64,000 nt of DNA from Thermohalobaculum sp963700775 (GCA_963700775.1 CAVOYU010000005.1:1-64000), one strand, 5' to 3'; shown: positions 24,862 through 34,489, counted from the first letter of the stretch. The notes: a model not told the origin generated them from the sequence alone. Numbers and translations: made by a program.

Positions 24862-25478
24862 CCGTCACCCCCGAGCAACTCGCCCTGTTCGCCGCGGCCA
24901 TGGTGGTACTGGTCGCCTCGCCGGGTCCGTTCGTCGCTGCGGTGGCGGCGCGGTCGGCGGCGCTGGGCTTCCGCTCGGGCGCGGCGATGGCCCTGGGTGC
25001 AAGCGTGGCGGAGATGGTGTGGATCGCGGCTGCGATCCTCGGCTTAGGGGCCGTGGCGGCGGCCCATTCGGGGCTGCTGGTGGTGCTGAAGTATGCAGGC
25101 GCCGGGTGGCTACTCTGGATCGGCTTCGGGCTCCTTGCCGCGCGCCGGACTTTGGTTGCGCCCGAGGGCACCGTCCGGCGCGAACGCTTCTGGCGCGCCG
25201 TCCTCTCGGGCGTGCTCCTGAACCTCGGCAACCCGAAGGCGGCGCTGTTCTACATGGCACTGTTTCCGGGCTTCTTCGACATGGCCCGGATGACGGGGGC
25301 GGACGCGGCGGCGATCCTGGCCGTCGCGCTGCCGATCGGCCTCGGCACGGACCTTAGCTACGCCTGGGCCGCCGCCCGCGCGCGCCGCCTCGTGGGGGGG
25401 AGCCGGGCGGCCAAACGCATCGACCGGATCTCCGGCGGCGTCCTCTGCGGCGCCGGCGTGGCGATCGCGGCGCAATGA
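24858..25478 (+). CDS. LysE/RhtB family amino-acid exporter
   Basis: A 206-residue inner-membrane protein with about six hydrophobic segments. The family start VASPGPFVAAVAARSAALGFRSGAAMALGAS and the central NLGNPKAALFYMALFPGFF are clear. It is predicted to export an amino acid or homoserine-type compound; which one is unknown. Its ATG overlaps the VOC gene stop. It lies 14 bases before gyrB, so a transporter is embedded in a replication operon. Confidence 0.9.
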   Translation: MTVTPEQLALFAAAMVVLVASPGPFVAAVAARSAALGFRSGAAMALGASVAEMVWIAAAILGLGAVAAAHSGLLVVLKYAGAGWLLWIGFGLLAARRTLVAPEGTVRRERFWRAVLSGVLLNLGNPKAALFYMALFPGFFDMARMTGADAAAILAVALPIGLGTDLSYAWAAARARRLVGGSRAAKRIDRISGGVLCGAGVAIAAQ

Positions 25479-25492
25479 AATCGGGAAAGACA

Positions 25493-27988
25493 ATGACTGA
25501 CAACGAGCAGCCCGAAAACGAACAACCCGAAGACCGGAAGAAGCCCGTTCGGGGCGACGCGACCGACGAGCCCGGCATCGGCGGCAAGGCGGGAGAGCCG
25601 GGCGCCGCGGACTACGGCGCCGAATCGATCAAGGTGCTGAAGGGGCTCGAGGCGGTGCGCAAGCGCCCGGGCATGTATATCGGCGACACCGACGACGGCT
25701 CGGGCCTGCACCACATGGTCTACGAGGTGGTCGACAACGCCATCGACGAGGCGCTGGGCGGCTATGCGGACCTGGTGAAGGTCACCCTGCACGCCGACGG
25801 CTCGGTCTCGGTCAGCGACAACGGCCGCGGCATCCCGACCGACATCCACGCGGAGGAGGGAATCTCGGCCGCCGAGGTGATCATGACCCAGCTCCATGCG
25901 GGGGGCAAGTTCGACCAGAACTCCTACAAGGTCTCTGGCGGGCTGCACGGGGTCGGCGTCTCGGTGGTGAATGCGCTGTCGGACTGGCTCGACCTCACCA
26001 TCTGGCGCGGCGGCAAGGAGCACTATGTGCGCTTCGAGGGCGGCTTCACGGTCAAGCCGCTGGAGGTGGTAGGCGACGCGGGCGGCCAGCGCGGCACGAG
26101 GGTGCGATTCCTCGCCTCGGCCAAGACCTTCACCAATCTCGAATACAACTACCGCACGCTGGAGCATCGCCTGCGCGAGCTTGCGTTCCTGAACTCGGGC
26201 GTCCGCATCGTGCTGCGCGACCAGCGCCATGCAGATGTGGTCGAGCAGGAGCTGCATTACGAGGGCGGGGTCGAGGCCTTCGTGCGCTATCTCGACCGCT
26301 CGAAGACGCCGCTGGTGCCGAACCCGATCGTGATCCGGGGCGAGCGCGACGGGGTCACGGTGGACTGCGCCATGTGGTGGAACGACAGCTACCACGAAAA
26401 CATGCTGTGCTTCACCAACAACATCCCGCAGCGCGACGGCGGCACCCATCTGGCCGGATTCCGCGGCGCGCTGACCCGGACCATCAACAACTACGCTTCC
26501 TCCTCGGGCATCGCCAAGCGCGAGAAGGTGGCGCTCAGCGGTGACGATGCCCGCGAGGGGCTGACCTGCGTTCTGTCGGTCAAGGTACCGGACCCGAAGT
26601 TCTCGAGCCAGACCAAGGACAAGCTGGTCTCATCCGAGGTCCGCCCGGCGGTGGAATCGCTGATGAACGAGAAGCTGGCAGAGTGGTTCGAGGAGAACCC
26701 GGCCGAGGCGCGCCAGGTGGTGACCAAGATCGTCGAGGCGGCACTGGCCCGCGAGGCGGCGCGCAAGGCACGCGAGCTCACCCGGCGCAAGACCGCGATG
26801 GATGTGGCCTCGCTGCCCGGCAAGCTGGCCGACTGCCAGGAAAAGGACCCGGCCAAGTCCGAGCTGTTCCTGGTCGAGGGCGACAGCGCCGGCGGCTCGG
26901 CGAAGCAGGGCCGCAGCCGCGCCAATCAGGCGGTGCTGCCGCTGCGCGGCAAGATCCTGAACGTCGAGCGGGCGCGGTTCGACAAGATGCTGTCGAGCCA
27001 GGAGATAGGCACGCTGATCACCGCGCTCGGCACCGGCATCGGGCGCGAGGAGTTCGACATCTCGAAACTCCGCTACCACAAGATCATCATCATGACCGAC
27101 GCCGACGTGGACGGCGCCCATATCCGCACGTTGCTGCTGACCTTCTTCTACCGGCAGATGCCGGAGCTGATCGAGGGCGGCTACCTGTTCATCGCCCAGC
27201 CGCCGCTGTTCAAGGTGACCCGGCGCGGCAGCTCGCGCTACTGCAAGGACCAGCGCGAGCTCGAGGACTACCTGATCGGAGAGGGTACCGATGCCGCGGT
27301 GCTGAGCCTCGGTTCGGGCGCTCAGGTCGCCGGCGAGGACCTGCGCCGCCTGGTCGAGGAGGCGCGGCGGGTGCGGGCGCTGCTGAACGCCTTCCCGACC
27401 AACTATCCGCGCTTCATCATCGAGCAGATGGCGATCGAGGGCGTGCTGCGGCAGGGCACGACCGCCGAGGAGGCCGTCCGCGTCGCCGCCCGGCTCGACA
27501 CCCTGGCTCCGGAGACCGAGCGCGGCTGGCAGGCCGAGGTCGCGGCCGATGGCGGAGTGCGGTTCACCCGTGTGCTGAGGGGCGTTGCCCAGACCCACTC
27601 CATCGACGGCTTCGCGCTCCGCGCCGCCGAGGCGCGCCGCCTTGCCGCCATGAGTCGCGAGCTTTCCGAGACCTACGCCACCGCGGCGAAGCTCGAGCGC
27701 AAGGAGCGCGACGTGGCGATCCGGGGGCCGTCCGAGCTTCTGGACGTGATCATGGCCGAAGGCGAGAAGGGGCTGGCGCTGCAGCGCTACAAGGGCCTCG
27801 GCGAGATGAACGCCGACCAGCTCTGGGAAACGACGCTGGACCCGGAGGCCCGGACGCTCTTGCAGGTGCGCATCGATCACATGGCGGATGCCGACGAGAT
27901 ATTCTCGAAGCTCATGGGTGATATCGTCGAGCCGCGCCGGCAGTTCATCCAGGACAACGCCCTCGCGGTGGTGAATCTGGACATCTGA
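25493..27988 (+). CDS. gyrB: DNA gyrase subunit B
   Basis: An 831-residue ATPase subunit of gyrase, which supercoils DNA. Seen: a charged N-terminal extension (residues 1-40), YGAESIKVLKGLEAVRKRPGMYIGDT, the GHKL ATP site (VVDNAIDEALGG, GLHGVGVSVVNALSDWL), the TOPRIM motifs VEGDSAGGSAKQGR and MTDADVDGAHIRTLLLTFF, and the C-terminal RYKGLGEMNADQLWETT. The ATG at 25493 follows GGGAAAGACA; an in-frame ATG at 25475 is less likely. At over 820 residues it is slightly longer than the E. coli protein. Confidence 0.98.
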   Translation: MTDNEQPENEQPEDRKKPVRGDATDEPGIGGKAGEPGAADYGAESIKVLKGLEAVRKRPGMYIGDTDDGSGLHHMVYEVVDNAIDEALGGYADLVKVTLHADGSVSVSDNGRGIPTDIHAEEGISAAEVIMTQLHAGGKFDQNSYKVSGGLHGVGVSVVNALSDWLDLTIWRGGKEHYVRFEGGFTVKPLEVVGDAGGQRGTRVRFLASAKTFTNLEYNYRTLEHRLRELAFLNSGVRIVLRDQRHADVVEQELHYEGGVEAFVRYLDRSKTPLVPNPIVIRGERDGVTVDCAMWWNDSYHENMLCFTNNIPQRDGGTHLAGFRGALTRTINNYASSSGIAKREKVALSGDDAREGLTCVLSVKVPDPKFSSQTKDKLVSSEVRPAVESLMNEKLAEWFEENPAEARQVVTKIVEAALAREAARKARELTRRKTAMDVASLPGKLADCQEKDPAKSELFLVEGDSAGGSAKQGRSRANQAVLPLRGKILNVERARFDKMLSSQEIGTLITALGTGIGREEFDISKLRYHKIIIMTDADVDGAHIRTLLLTFFYRQMPELIEGGYLFIAQPPLFKVTRRGSSRYCKDQRELEDYLIGEGTDAAVLSLGSGAQVAGEDLRRLVEEARRVRALLNAFPTNYPRFIIEQMAIEGVLRQGTTAEEAVRVAARLDTLAPETERGWQAEVAADGGVRFTRVLRGVAQTHSIDGFALRAAEARRLAAMSRELSETYATAAKLERKERDVAIRGPSELLDVIMAEGEKGLALQRYKGLGEMNADQLWETTLDPEARTLLQVRIDHMADADEIFSKLMGDIVEPRRQFIQDNALAVVNLDI

Positions 27989-28095
27989 TCCGTCGCCCGT
28001 GCCTTGCACCACCGCCGCGGATCCCCATCCCGACCTTCCCGCTTGAGGGGAAATCGGCGCCAGACCTCGCCGCTGCCGCTCGAGGAGTTGCCCAG

Positions 28096-29013
28096 ATGAC
28101 CGCCGTCGCCGCATCCGAATCCGCCGACCGGACCCTCGTGGGCGTCGGCTGGATGCTGGTCACCACGGTGCTGTTCGTCTGCGTCACCTGCATCGTGCGC
28201 TATCTGGGCTCGGACATCCCGGCGGTCGAGGCGGCTTTCATCCGCTATGCGATCGGGCTCGTGCTGATCCTGCCCGCGTTCCGGCCGCTGATCCGCCACT
28301 GGCCGCGGGGGAGGCTGCTCGGCGGCTTCGCGCTGCGCGGGCTGGTGCACGGGGTGGCGGTGATGCTGTGGTTCTATGCCATGGCGCGTATTCCGATCGC
28401 CGAGGTGACGGCGCTCGGCTACACCTCGCCGATCTTCGTGACCCTCGGCGCCGCCTTCTTTTTCGGCGAGCGGCTGCATCTGCGCCGGATCATGGCGGTG
28501 ATCATCGGCTTCGCCGGCGCCATGGTGATCGTCCGGCCGGGCTTCCACGAGATCTCGTCGGGCCAGCTCGCCCAGCTCGCGGCGGCGCCGCTGTTCGCGG
28601 TGTCATTCCTGCTGGCCAAAGGGCTGACCCGCGAGGTCGGCTCGGGGCTGATTGTCGGCATGCTGTCGCTCGGCTGCACCCTGGTCCTGCTGCCGGGGGC
28701 GATCCTTCAGTGGCGGGACCCGACACTGGAGGAGGTCGCGTGGCTGGGGCTCACCGCCTGCTTCGCCACCGCCGGGCACTATGCCCTGACCCGCGCCTTC
28801 CAGGCCGCGCCGCTGACGGTGACCCAGCCGGTCGGCTTCCTGCAGTTGGTCTGGGCGGCGCTGCTGGGAGTGCTGCTGTTCGGCGAGCCGTTGGACCCCT
28901 TCGTGTTCATCGGCGGCGGCATGGTGGTGGCAGCGGCCACCTACATCTCGCACCGCGAGGCGCAAGCGGCGCGGCGACTGCGCACGCCGCCGGCCGTGGC
29001 TACCGAGACCTGA
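28096..29013 (+). CDS. EamA-family (DMT) transporter
   Basis: A 305-residue membrane protein with ten predicted hydrophobic helices in two EamA repeats (FICVTCIV-like start; EVTALGYTSPIFVTLGAAFFFGERL in repeat one; VTQPVGFLQLVWAALLGVLLFGEPL in repeat two). The duplicated AxxxFxxE-type segments ahead of charged loops are typical. It probably exports a metabolite; the substrate is unknown. A related gene lies at 31871. Confidence 0.9.
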   Translation: MTAVAASESADRTLVGVGWMLVTTVLFVCVTCIVRYLGSDIPAVEAAFIRYAIGLVLILPAFRPLIRHWPRGRLLGGFALRGLVHGVAVMLWFYAMARIPIAEVTALGYTSPIFVTLGAAFFFGERLHLRRIMAVIIGFAGAMVIVRPGFHEISSGQLAQLAAAPLFAVSFLLAKGLTREVGSGLIVGMLSLGCTLVLLPGAILQWRDPTLEEVAWLGLTACFATAGHYALTRAFQAAPLTVTQPVGFLQLVWAALLGVLLFGEPLDPFVFIGGGMVVAAATYISHREAQAARRLRTPPAVATET

Positions 29014-29016
29014 TGT

Positions 29017-30768
29017 TCAGCCCGTCAAACCCGCCTCGCGCATTCCGCGCTCGAATCGCTCCCGGTAGGCGGTATCGGTAATCGGCAGCACGCTGCGCAG
29101 GAACTCCATGGTGAAGCCGGGTTTCCTTGCCCACGCCCGCTCCAGCGCCTGGCTCGCCTCTTCGGACCGCCCCAGATGACCCAGCGCGACAACCTCGGCG
29201 ATCGACGCATAGAAACCCATGGTCCGCTGCCGGTTGGCGCGGCGCGCCCAGTCCAGCGCCTCGTCGAAGCGCTCAAGCATGCTGAGAGCCAGCGAGTAGC
29301 TGGCCATGTAGGCCCAGGTCACCGGATCGTTGGGGCTTAGGCGCATCGACGCCTCGTGGGACGCCAGGGCCTCCTCGGCGTGTCCCGACATCCAGAGACT
29401 GTGCGCCCTGCCGAAATGGGCGGCCGAATAGCTCGGATTCAGACCGATGGCGCGGTCGCAATGCTGGACCGCAAGCTCGTGATCCGCCCGGACCGTGTGC
29501 ACGCGAGCCATCGCCACATAGGCGAAGGGATCCGCGGGATCGAGCATGATCGCCCGGTGCCCGGCGGCAAGCGCACGGTCGATGTCGCCCGCACGGTCCT
29601 GCGAGGCGCCCAGCAGGACATGATAATAGAGCGCAAAGGCAAGCCCGGCCTGCGCCAGAGCGAATTCCGGGTCCCGTTCGACCGCCCGCTCCATGAAACG
29701 AACGCCGAGCGGGATATCCTCGAGGGTGTACTGGTAGAGATGCCAGAGCCCGCGCTGGTAGCTCTCCCAGGCATCCAGGTTGTCCGGCGGCTTGCGCCGG
29801 GCGCGCTGGCGCTCGGTCTCGGCCAGATGCGGCTCGATGGTGGTGACGATGGCGCGGGTCACCTCGTCCTGAACCGCGAAGATGTCCTCGAGGTCGCGGT
29901 CGTAGCGGTCGGCCCAGAGATGGACGTCCTCGACCGCGTCGATGAGCTGTGCGGTGATCCGGACGCGGTTTCCGGCACGGCGTACGCTGCCCTCGACCAC
30001 GTAGCGCACCCCGAGCCGCCGGCCGATCTCCTTCACCTCCAGCGCCTGGCCCCGGAAGGCGAAGGAGGAGTTGCGCGCGATCACGAACAGCGAGCGGAAC
30101 TTCGAGAGCTCGGTGATGATGTCCTCGGCGATTCCCTCGGCGAAGAACTGCTGGTCCGGGTCGGCGGACATGTTGTCGAACGGCAGGATGGCGATCGAGG
30201 GCTTGTCGGGCAGGGCGAGGGGCGGACCGGCATCCGGCGCATCGCCATCCGCCGGCTCGGGCGCGGCTGCGCTGCCGTCCGGCGCCCAGCGCCAGACCCG
30301 GATCGGGCGCGCGATTTCCTTGAGCTCCTTCGCGCCCGCATCGGCGAAACCGGCCTCGATCCGGTTGCCGAGGCTCTCGTGGACGATCGCCGAGATGCAG
30401 ATGCCACCCGGCTCGGCCAGTGCCTCGAGCCGGGCGGCGACGTTGACGCCGTCGCCGTAAATGTCCTCGCCATCGACGATCACGTCGCCGAGGTTGATGC
30501 CGATGCGGAGCCGGAGCGGACCGCCGGACCCGGCCAGAGCGGTCTGGATGGCGATTGCGCACTCGACCGCGTCGACCACGGAGGGGAACTCGACCAGCGC
30601 TCCGTCGCCCATCAGCTTGACGATCCGCCCGCCGTGGCGCGCGGTCTCCGGGTCGAGCAGCTCCGCCCGGTGCGCCCGCAGCGCGGCGAGCGTGCCGGCC
30701 TCGTCAGCCGCCATCAGGGCCGAGTATCCGACCACGTCGGCAGCAAGAATGGCGGCAAGCCGGCGCAT
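29017..30768 (-). CDS. class III adenylate/guanylate cyclase with TolB-like and TPR domains (second copy)
   Basis: A 583-residue paralogue of the protein at 16049, with the same order of domains. The cyclase domain begins at the first residues (MRRLAAILAADVVGYS) with D11 and D55 as metal ligands, K51 in RIVKLMGDG, and the Asn/Arg pair in GDGVNVAARLE. A TolB-like region follows (IAILPFDNMSADPDQQFFAEGIAEDIITELSK), then TPR repeats. It looks catalytically complete and has no membrane segment. It is transcribed towards the DMT gene, ending three bases from it. Confidence 0.9.
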   Translation of the reverse strand: MRRLAAILAADVVGYSALMAADEAGTLAALRAHRAELLDPETARHGGRIVKLMGDGALVEFPSVVDAVECAIAIQTALAGSGGPLRLRIGINLGDVIVDGEDIYGDGVNVAARLEALAEPGGICISAIVHESLGNRIEAGFADAGAKELKEIARPIRVWRWAPDGSAAAPEPADGDAPDAGPPLALPDKPSIAILPFDNMSADPDQQFFAEGIAEDIITELSKFRSLFVIARNSSFAFRGQALEVKEIGRRLGVRYVVEGSVRRAGNRVRITAQLIDAVEDVHLWADRYDRDLEDIFAVQDEVTRAIVTTIEPHLAETERQRARRKPPDNLDAWESYQRGLWHLYQYTLEDIPLGVRFMERAVERDPEFALAQAGLAFALYYHVLLGASQDRAGDIDRALAAGHRAIMLDPADPFAYVAMARVHTVRADHELAVQHCDRAIGLNPSYSAAHFGRAHSLWMSGHAEEALASHEASMRLSPNDPVTWAYMASYSLALSMLERFDEALDWARRANRQRTMGFYASIAEVVALGHLGRSEEASQALERAWARKPGFTMEFLRSVLPITDTAYRERFERGMREAGLTG

Positions 30769-31331
30769 CGTCGGTCCCCCAGAAGATCCGGGTGACGTTA
30801 GCCGAGCGCGGTTGCGAGCGCCACCGCCCGTCCGGTGGCTGGACCTGATCCAGGTGATGCCCAGGCACCGGAACCGCCGGGGAGCGCCTTGCCTGGGTAT
30901 GATCTGCTGGAAGCGATTGACTCGGAGCGACCTGAAACGGCGGAACAGCGCCGTAATCGCGCATCACCTTCAACGGTCGCGGCGATACCCCGCAAAAACC
31001 AACACAGAAGAGCCGCGACATCAGCATCGCAACACCGAGACCGCCAGGTACTGAACTCTCGCAGGTACTGAACTCTCGGGTACCGTTGCAAGATCGTGGA
31101 CACGCGACCCCTGGCGGGCTTTTCGCCGGAAAACGCAAAGCCGGCGATGACACGTAACAAGCAACACACAACACACAGCATCCGAGTATGGCTCCGAATC
31201 GGGCAGAATACGGGCGTCATTCCGGAGAAACCGGGGTATTGCGGTGCCCGAGTGCGGAAATCGCGCCGCAATGCCGGTTTAGGGTTGCGTACCGCCGCCG
31301 GGTCTAGCGCGGCGCGTGACGTCGGATCGGC
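30769..31331. other. 563-bp region without a supported gene
   Basis: No coding frame here is convincing on either strand. The notable feature is a tandem direct repeat of a 17-mer (CAGGTACTGAACTCTCG) at 31045-31061 and 31062-31078. Around 31110-31140 a GCCGG-rich inverted segment (GCTTTTCGCCGG...GCCGGCGATG) could fold. The stretch is lower in GC than its neighbours. Confidence 0.4.
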
Positions 31332-31712
31332 TCAGGTCATGCCGCGCTCGGCGAAGACCTTCCTGGCGATCCGGAAGCACTCGACCCCGGCCGGAACCCC
31401 GGCATAGATCGCGATGGCGTGGATGGCGGCGCGGAGCTCATCGCGGCTGACGCCGTTGTTGATGGCGCCGTTGAAATGGAGCTCCCACTCGTGCATCCGC
31501 CCGAGTGCCGCGATCATGGTCAGGTTCATCAGCGAGCGGGTCTTCGGCGGGATCGCGTCGTCACCCCAGCCGAAACCCCAGCACCATTCGGTCATCATCT
31601 CCTGGAACGGACGGTTGAAGTCGTCGGCCGCGGCCAGGTTCTTGTCGACATATTCGGCCCCAAGCGTGCTCCGGCGCATTTGCAGCCCGAGGTCGAAACG
31701 ATCCTTGTCCAT
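31332..31712 (-). CDS. carboxymuconolactone decarboxylase family protein (PcaC-like)
   Basis: A 126-residue all-helical protein of the CMD/AhpD-like family: LGLQMRRSTLGAEYVDKNLA, FQEMMTEWCWGFGWGDDAIPPKTRSLMNLTMIAALGR and ELRAAIHAIAIYAGVPAGVECFRIARKVFAE. Length and sequence are close to 4-carboxymuconolactone decarboxylase, an enzyme of protocatechuate breakdown. No other pca genes are nearby, so another substrate is possible. The ATG at 31712 gives the usual MDKDRFDLG-type start. Confidence 0.9.
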   Translation of the reverse strand: MDKDRFDLGLQMRRSTLGAEYVDKNLAAADDFNRPFQEMMTEWCWGFGWGDDAIPPKTRSLMNLTMIAALGRMHEWELHFNGAINNGVSRDELRAAIHAIAIYAGVPAGVECFRIARKVFAERGMT

Positions 31713-31870
31713 GCTTTCGGTTCTCCGGTGATGTGTTGCAGGCGATTTGTTGCTTCGGCGACATGATCTGCCGCTGCGAGAATTGACGCATGGGGCGGCG
31801 CGCACAACCCTGAAAGCGGTCAGAAACCTGGGAGCGACGAGATGCCCTGCCAGACGATGCCTTCCGCCGC

Positions 31871-32878
31871 ATGAGCGTTGCCGGCGAGCAGGCTGCCGAG
31901 GCCGGCGGCGGCCGGGCGATCGGCCTGGTGCTGGTCGCCATGGTCTCGTTCTCGACCCAGGACGTGGTGGTCAAGCTGGTGGCGCCGCAGGTGTCCCTGT
32001 GGCAGCTTCAGGCGGTGCGCTCGCTGGCCACGCTGGTGCTGCTGATTCTGCTGGTCGCGGCGCTTGGCCAGATACGGTCGCTCAGGCCGCGCGGGCTCGG
32101 CTGGCCGCTGGCGCGGGCAGGCTTCATGTGCTGCTCGTATCTGACCTTCTACGCCTCGCTGCCGTTGCTGCCGCTGTCGCAGGCGGCGGCGACCTATTTC
32201 ACCGGCCCGCTGATCATCACCCTGATGGCCGCCGCCCTGCTGGGCGAGCCGATCGGGCCTCGTCGGATCGTCGCAGTGATCGCGGGGTTCGCGGGCGTGC
32301 TCTGCATCGTGCGGCCGGGGATGGCGGATTTCCAGCCCGTGGCGCTGCTGCCGCTGCTGGCGGCGGTGTTCTACGCGGCCGGGATCGTGCTGACCCGCTG
32401 GCGTTGCCGGGACGAGAGCAACTATGCGCTGAGCGCCGTGCACAATTCGGTCTACATCGCCGTCGGAATCGCCGGGGTGGCGCTGGCGCCGCTGCTGCCC
32501 TGGTCCGACGCGACACGCGCCGAGTGGCCGTTCCTGACCGGCGGCTGGCTGCCGCTGACGGCTTTCGCGCTGGTCCTGATGTTGGTTACCGCCGGCACCC
32601 ATCTCGTCGGCGTCCTGTGCAGCGTCCGCGCCTACCAGCTCGAGGACGCGAGCCGCATCGCGCCCTTCGAGTATGCCTATCTCCTGGTCATGCCGGTCTA
32701 CGACATCCTGCTCTGGGGCCATTGGCCCGAGCCGCTGACGCTCGCCGGCATGGCGCTGATCTGCGGCGGCGGCGTGTTCGTCGCCTGGCGCGAGGGCCGG
32801 CCGCCCCGGCCACAGATGTATCCGCGCGGCGAGGAGCCGTGGACACCGGATGCGCAAAATGCTGAGAAGGGCAGATGA
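31871..32878 (+). CDS. EamA-family (DMT) transporter
   Basis: A 335-residue membrane protein with about ten helices in two EamA repeats: GLVLVAMVSFSTQDVVVKLVAPQVSLWQLQAVRS, the LSQAAATYFTGPLIITLMAAALLGEPIGPRR block, and a second AFEYAYLLVMPVYDILLWG block. It overlaps the glycerate kinase gene by four bases, so transport of a related acid is possible but not shown. It is a distant paralogue of the gene at 28096. Confidence 0.9.
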   Translation: MSVAGEQAAEAGGGRAIGLVLVAMVSFSTQDVVVKLVAPQVSLWQLQAVRSLATLVLLILLVAALGQIRSLRPRGLGWPLARAGFMCCSYLTFYASLPLLPLSQAAATYFTGPLIITLMAAALLGEPIGPRRIVAVIAGFAGVLCIVRPGMADFQPVALLPLLAAVFYAAGIVLTRWRCRDESNYALSAVHNSVYIAVGIAGVALAPLLPWSDATRAEWPFLTGGWLPLTAFALVLMLVTAGTHLVGVLCSVRAYQLEDASRIAPFEYAYLLVMPVYDILLWGHWPEPLTLAGMALICGGGVFVAWREGRPPRPQMYPRGEEPWTPDAQNAEKGR

Positions 32879-34140
32879 CCGCTCCGACCAAGCCCCCGCG
32901 CCAGACTCTCCGCGCCATGTTCGACGCCGCCGTGGCGGCTGCGGATCCGATGGCCATGCTGCACCGGTTCCTGCCCGCGGCACCGAAGGGGCGGACCGTT
33001 GTGGTCGGCGCCGGAAAGGCTTCCGCGCGAATGGCCGAGGCGCTGGAGGCGGCCTGGGACGGGACGCTGTCGGGGCTGGTGATCACCCGCTACGGCCATG
33101 CCTGCCCCTGCCGGCAGGTCGAGATCGTCGAGGCGGCGCATCCGGTGCCCGACGAGGCCGGGGCAAGGGCGGCGGCGCGAGTGTTGGAAACGGTCACGGG
33201 GCTTACCGAGGACGACCTGGTGATCGCGCTGGTCTCCGGCGGCGCCTCGGCGCTGATGACCCTGCCGGCGGGCGGCATCACGCTCGCCGAGAAGCGGGCG
33301 GTGAATCAGGGGCTGCTGGCCTCGGGCGCCGCTATCGGCCAGATGAACGTCGTCAGGAAGCACCTCTCGGCGATCAAGGGCGGGCGGCTCGCGGCGGCCG
33401 CGTGGCCGGCGCGGGTTGAGGGGTTGCTGATCTCGGATGTGCCCGGCGACGATCCGGCGGTGATCGGCTCGGGACCCACGGTCGGCGAGACCTCGACGCC
33501 GGCGGAGGCGCTGGCGATCCTGGAGCAGTTCCGGATCAGGGTGCCGGACAGCGTGCGGGCGCACCTGGCGAAGGCGCGGGGCTGCCCGGCGCCGGGCGAC
33601 CCGCGGCTCGCCCGGACCGGGAACCGGATCATCGCCGCGCCGCAGATCTCGCTGGAAGCTGCGGCCGAGGTGGCGCGCAATTCGGGTTATACACCGCTGA
33701 TCCTCGGCGACAGCCTGGAGGGCGAGGCGCGCGAGGTTGGCATCGTCATGGCGGGCATCGCCCGGCAGGTGCTGACCCACGGACAGCCGCTCCCGCGCCC
33801 CTGCGCGATCCTGTCGGGTGGCGAGACCACGGTGACGCTGAGGGGAACCGGGAGGGGCGGCCGCAACGTCGAGTTCCTGCTGTCACTGGCAGTTGCGCTG
33901 AACGGCGCCCCGGTCCACGCCGTCGCCTGCGACACCGACGGGGTCGACGGCGCCGAAGAGGTCGCGGGTGCGATCTGCGCGCCGGACACCCTGGCGCGCG
34001 CCCGCGCCGCCGGGCTGAACCCGAAGGCCGAGCTCGCGAACAACAACGCACACGGATTCTTCAAGGCGGTGGGCGACCAGGTGGTCACCGGGCCGACGCT
34101 GACCAATGTCAACGACTTCCGGGCGCTGCTGATCCAGTGA
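32875..34140 (+). CDS. glycerate 2-kinase (MOFRL family)
   Basis: A 421-residue protein with the N-terminal DUF4147 domain (VVVGAGKASARMAEALE, VSGGASALMTLPAGGITLAEKR, NVVRKHLSAIKGGRLA, SDVPGDDPAVIGSGP) and a C-terminal MOFRL domain (ILSGGETTVTLRGTGRGGRNVEFLL, ACDTDGVDG). Such enzymes (TtuD/GckA) phosphorylate glycerate to 2-phosphoglycerate, linking tartrate, glyoxylate or serine-cycle carbon to glycolysis. The start ATG overlaps the stop of the DMT gene. Confidence 0.93.
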   Translation: MTAPTKPPRQTLRAMFDAAVAAADPMAMLHRFLPAAPKGRTVVVGAGKASARMAEALEAAWDGTLSGLVITRYGHACPCRQVEIVEAAHPVPDEAGARAAARVLETVTGLTEDDLVIALVSGGASALMTLPAGGITLAEKRAVNQGLLASGAAIGQMNVVRKHLSAIKGGRLAAAAWPARVEGLLISDVPGDDPAVIGSGPTVGETSTPAEALAILEQFRIRVPDSVRAHLAKARGCPAPGDPRLARTGNRIIAAPQISLEAAAEVARNSGYTPLILGDSLEGEAREVGIVMAGIARQVLTHGQPLPRPCAILSGGETTVTLRGTGRGGRNVEFLLSLAVALNGAPVHAVACDTDGVDGAEEVAGAICAPDTLARARAAGLNPKAELANNNAHGFFKAVGDQVVTGPTLTNVNDFRALLIQ

Positions 34141-34489
34141 GGGAGCGCTGCCCGCGGGATCAGCGACGAGCTGGGGCAGGCGGCGTTGAAGATGATCTCG
34201 ATCCATATCGGACTGGTGACGGACGCCGCCGACCTGCTGGCGGAGTCGGCGGCGCAGCGGTAGCCCGGCCGCCTGCCGCGCCCCGGTGATGGCTGCGCTT
34301 CGGCTCGCCGTCCGTGCGGGCATCGGTCAGTCGTCTGGAAAATATAGATTAAGTTGGAGAAGCCGGCCATACAGCGGGGCCGAGTCGCCATTCACAACTA
34401 TCATGGGTTATCGATCCAATAGACCTTGACGTCACTTACTACGATGCGTCAGCCTGAAGTAATATCAAAGATTAGTCTAGGGCGATTAG
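34141..34489. other. intergenic region, mostly empty
   Basis: After the glycerate kinase stop, one frame stays open for about 40 codons to a TAG at 34261-34263 (GISDELGQAALKMISI...). It has no start codon of its own, so it may be a gene remnant or chance. From about 34340 the sequence is clearly AT-richer (AAAATATAGATTAAGTTGG, GTAATATCAAAGATTAG). It probably holds the promoter of the next gene, including a TTGACG at about 34426. Confidence 0.35.

Noticed and set aside
34141..34263. Short open frame after glycerate kinase
   Set aside because: It has no start codon and no recognisable family; kept only as a note in the intergenic entry.
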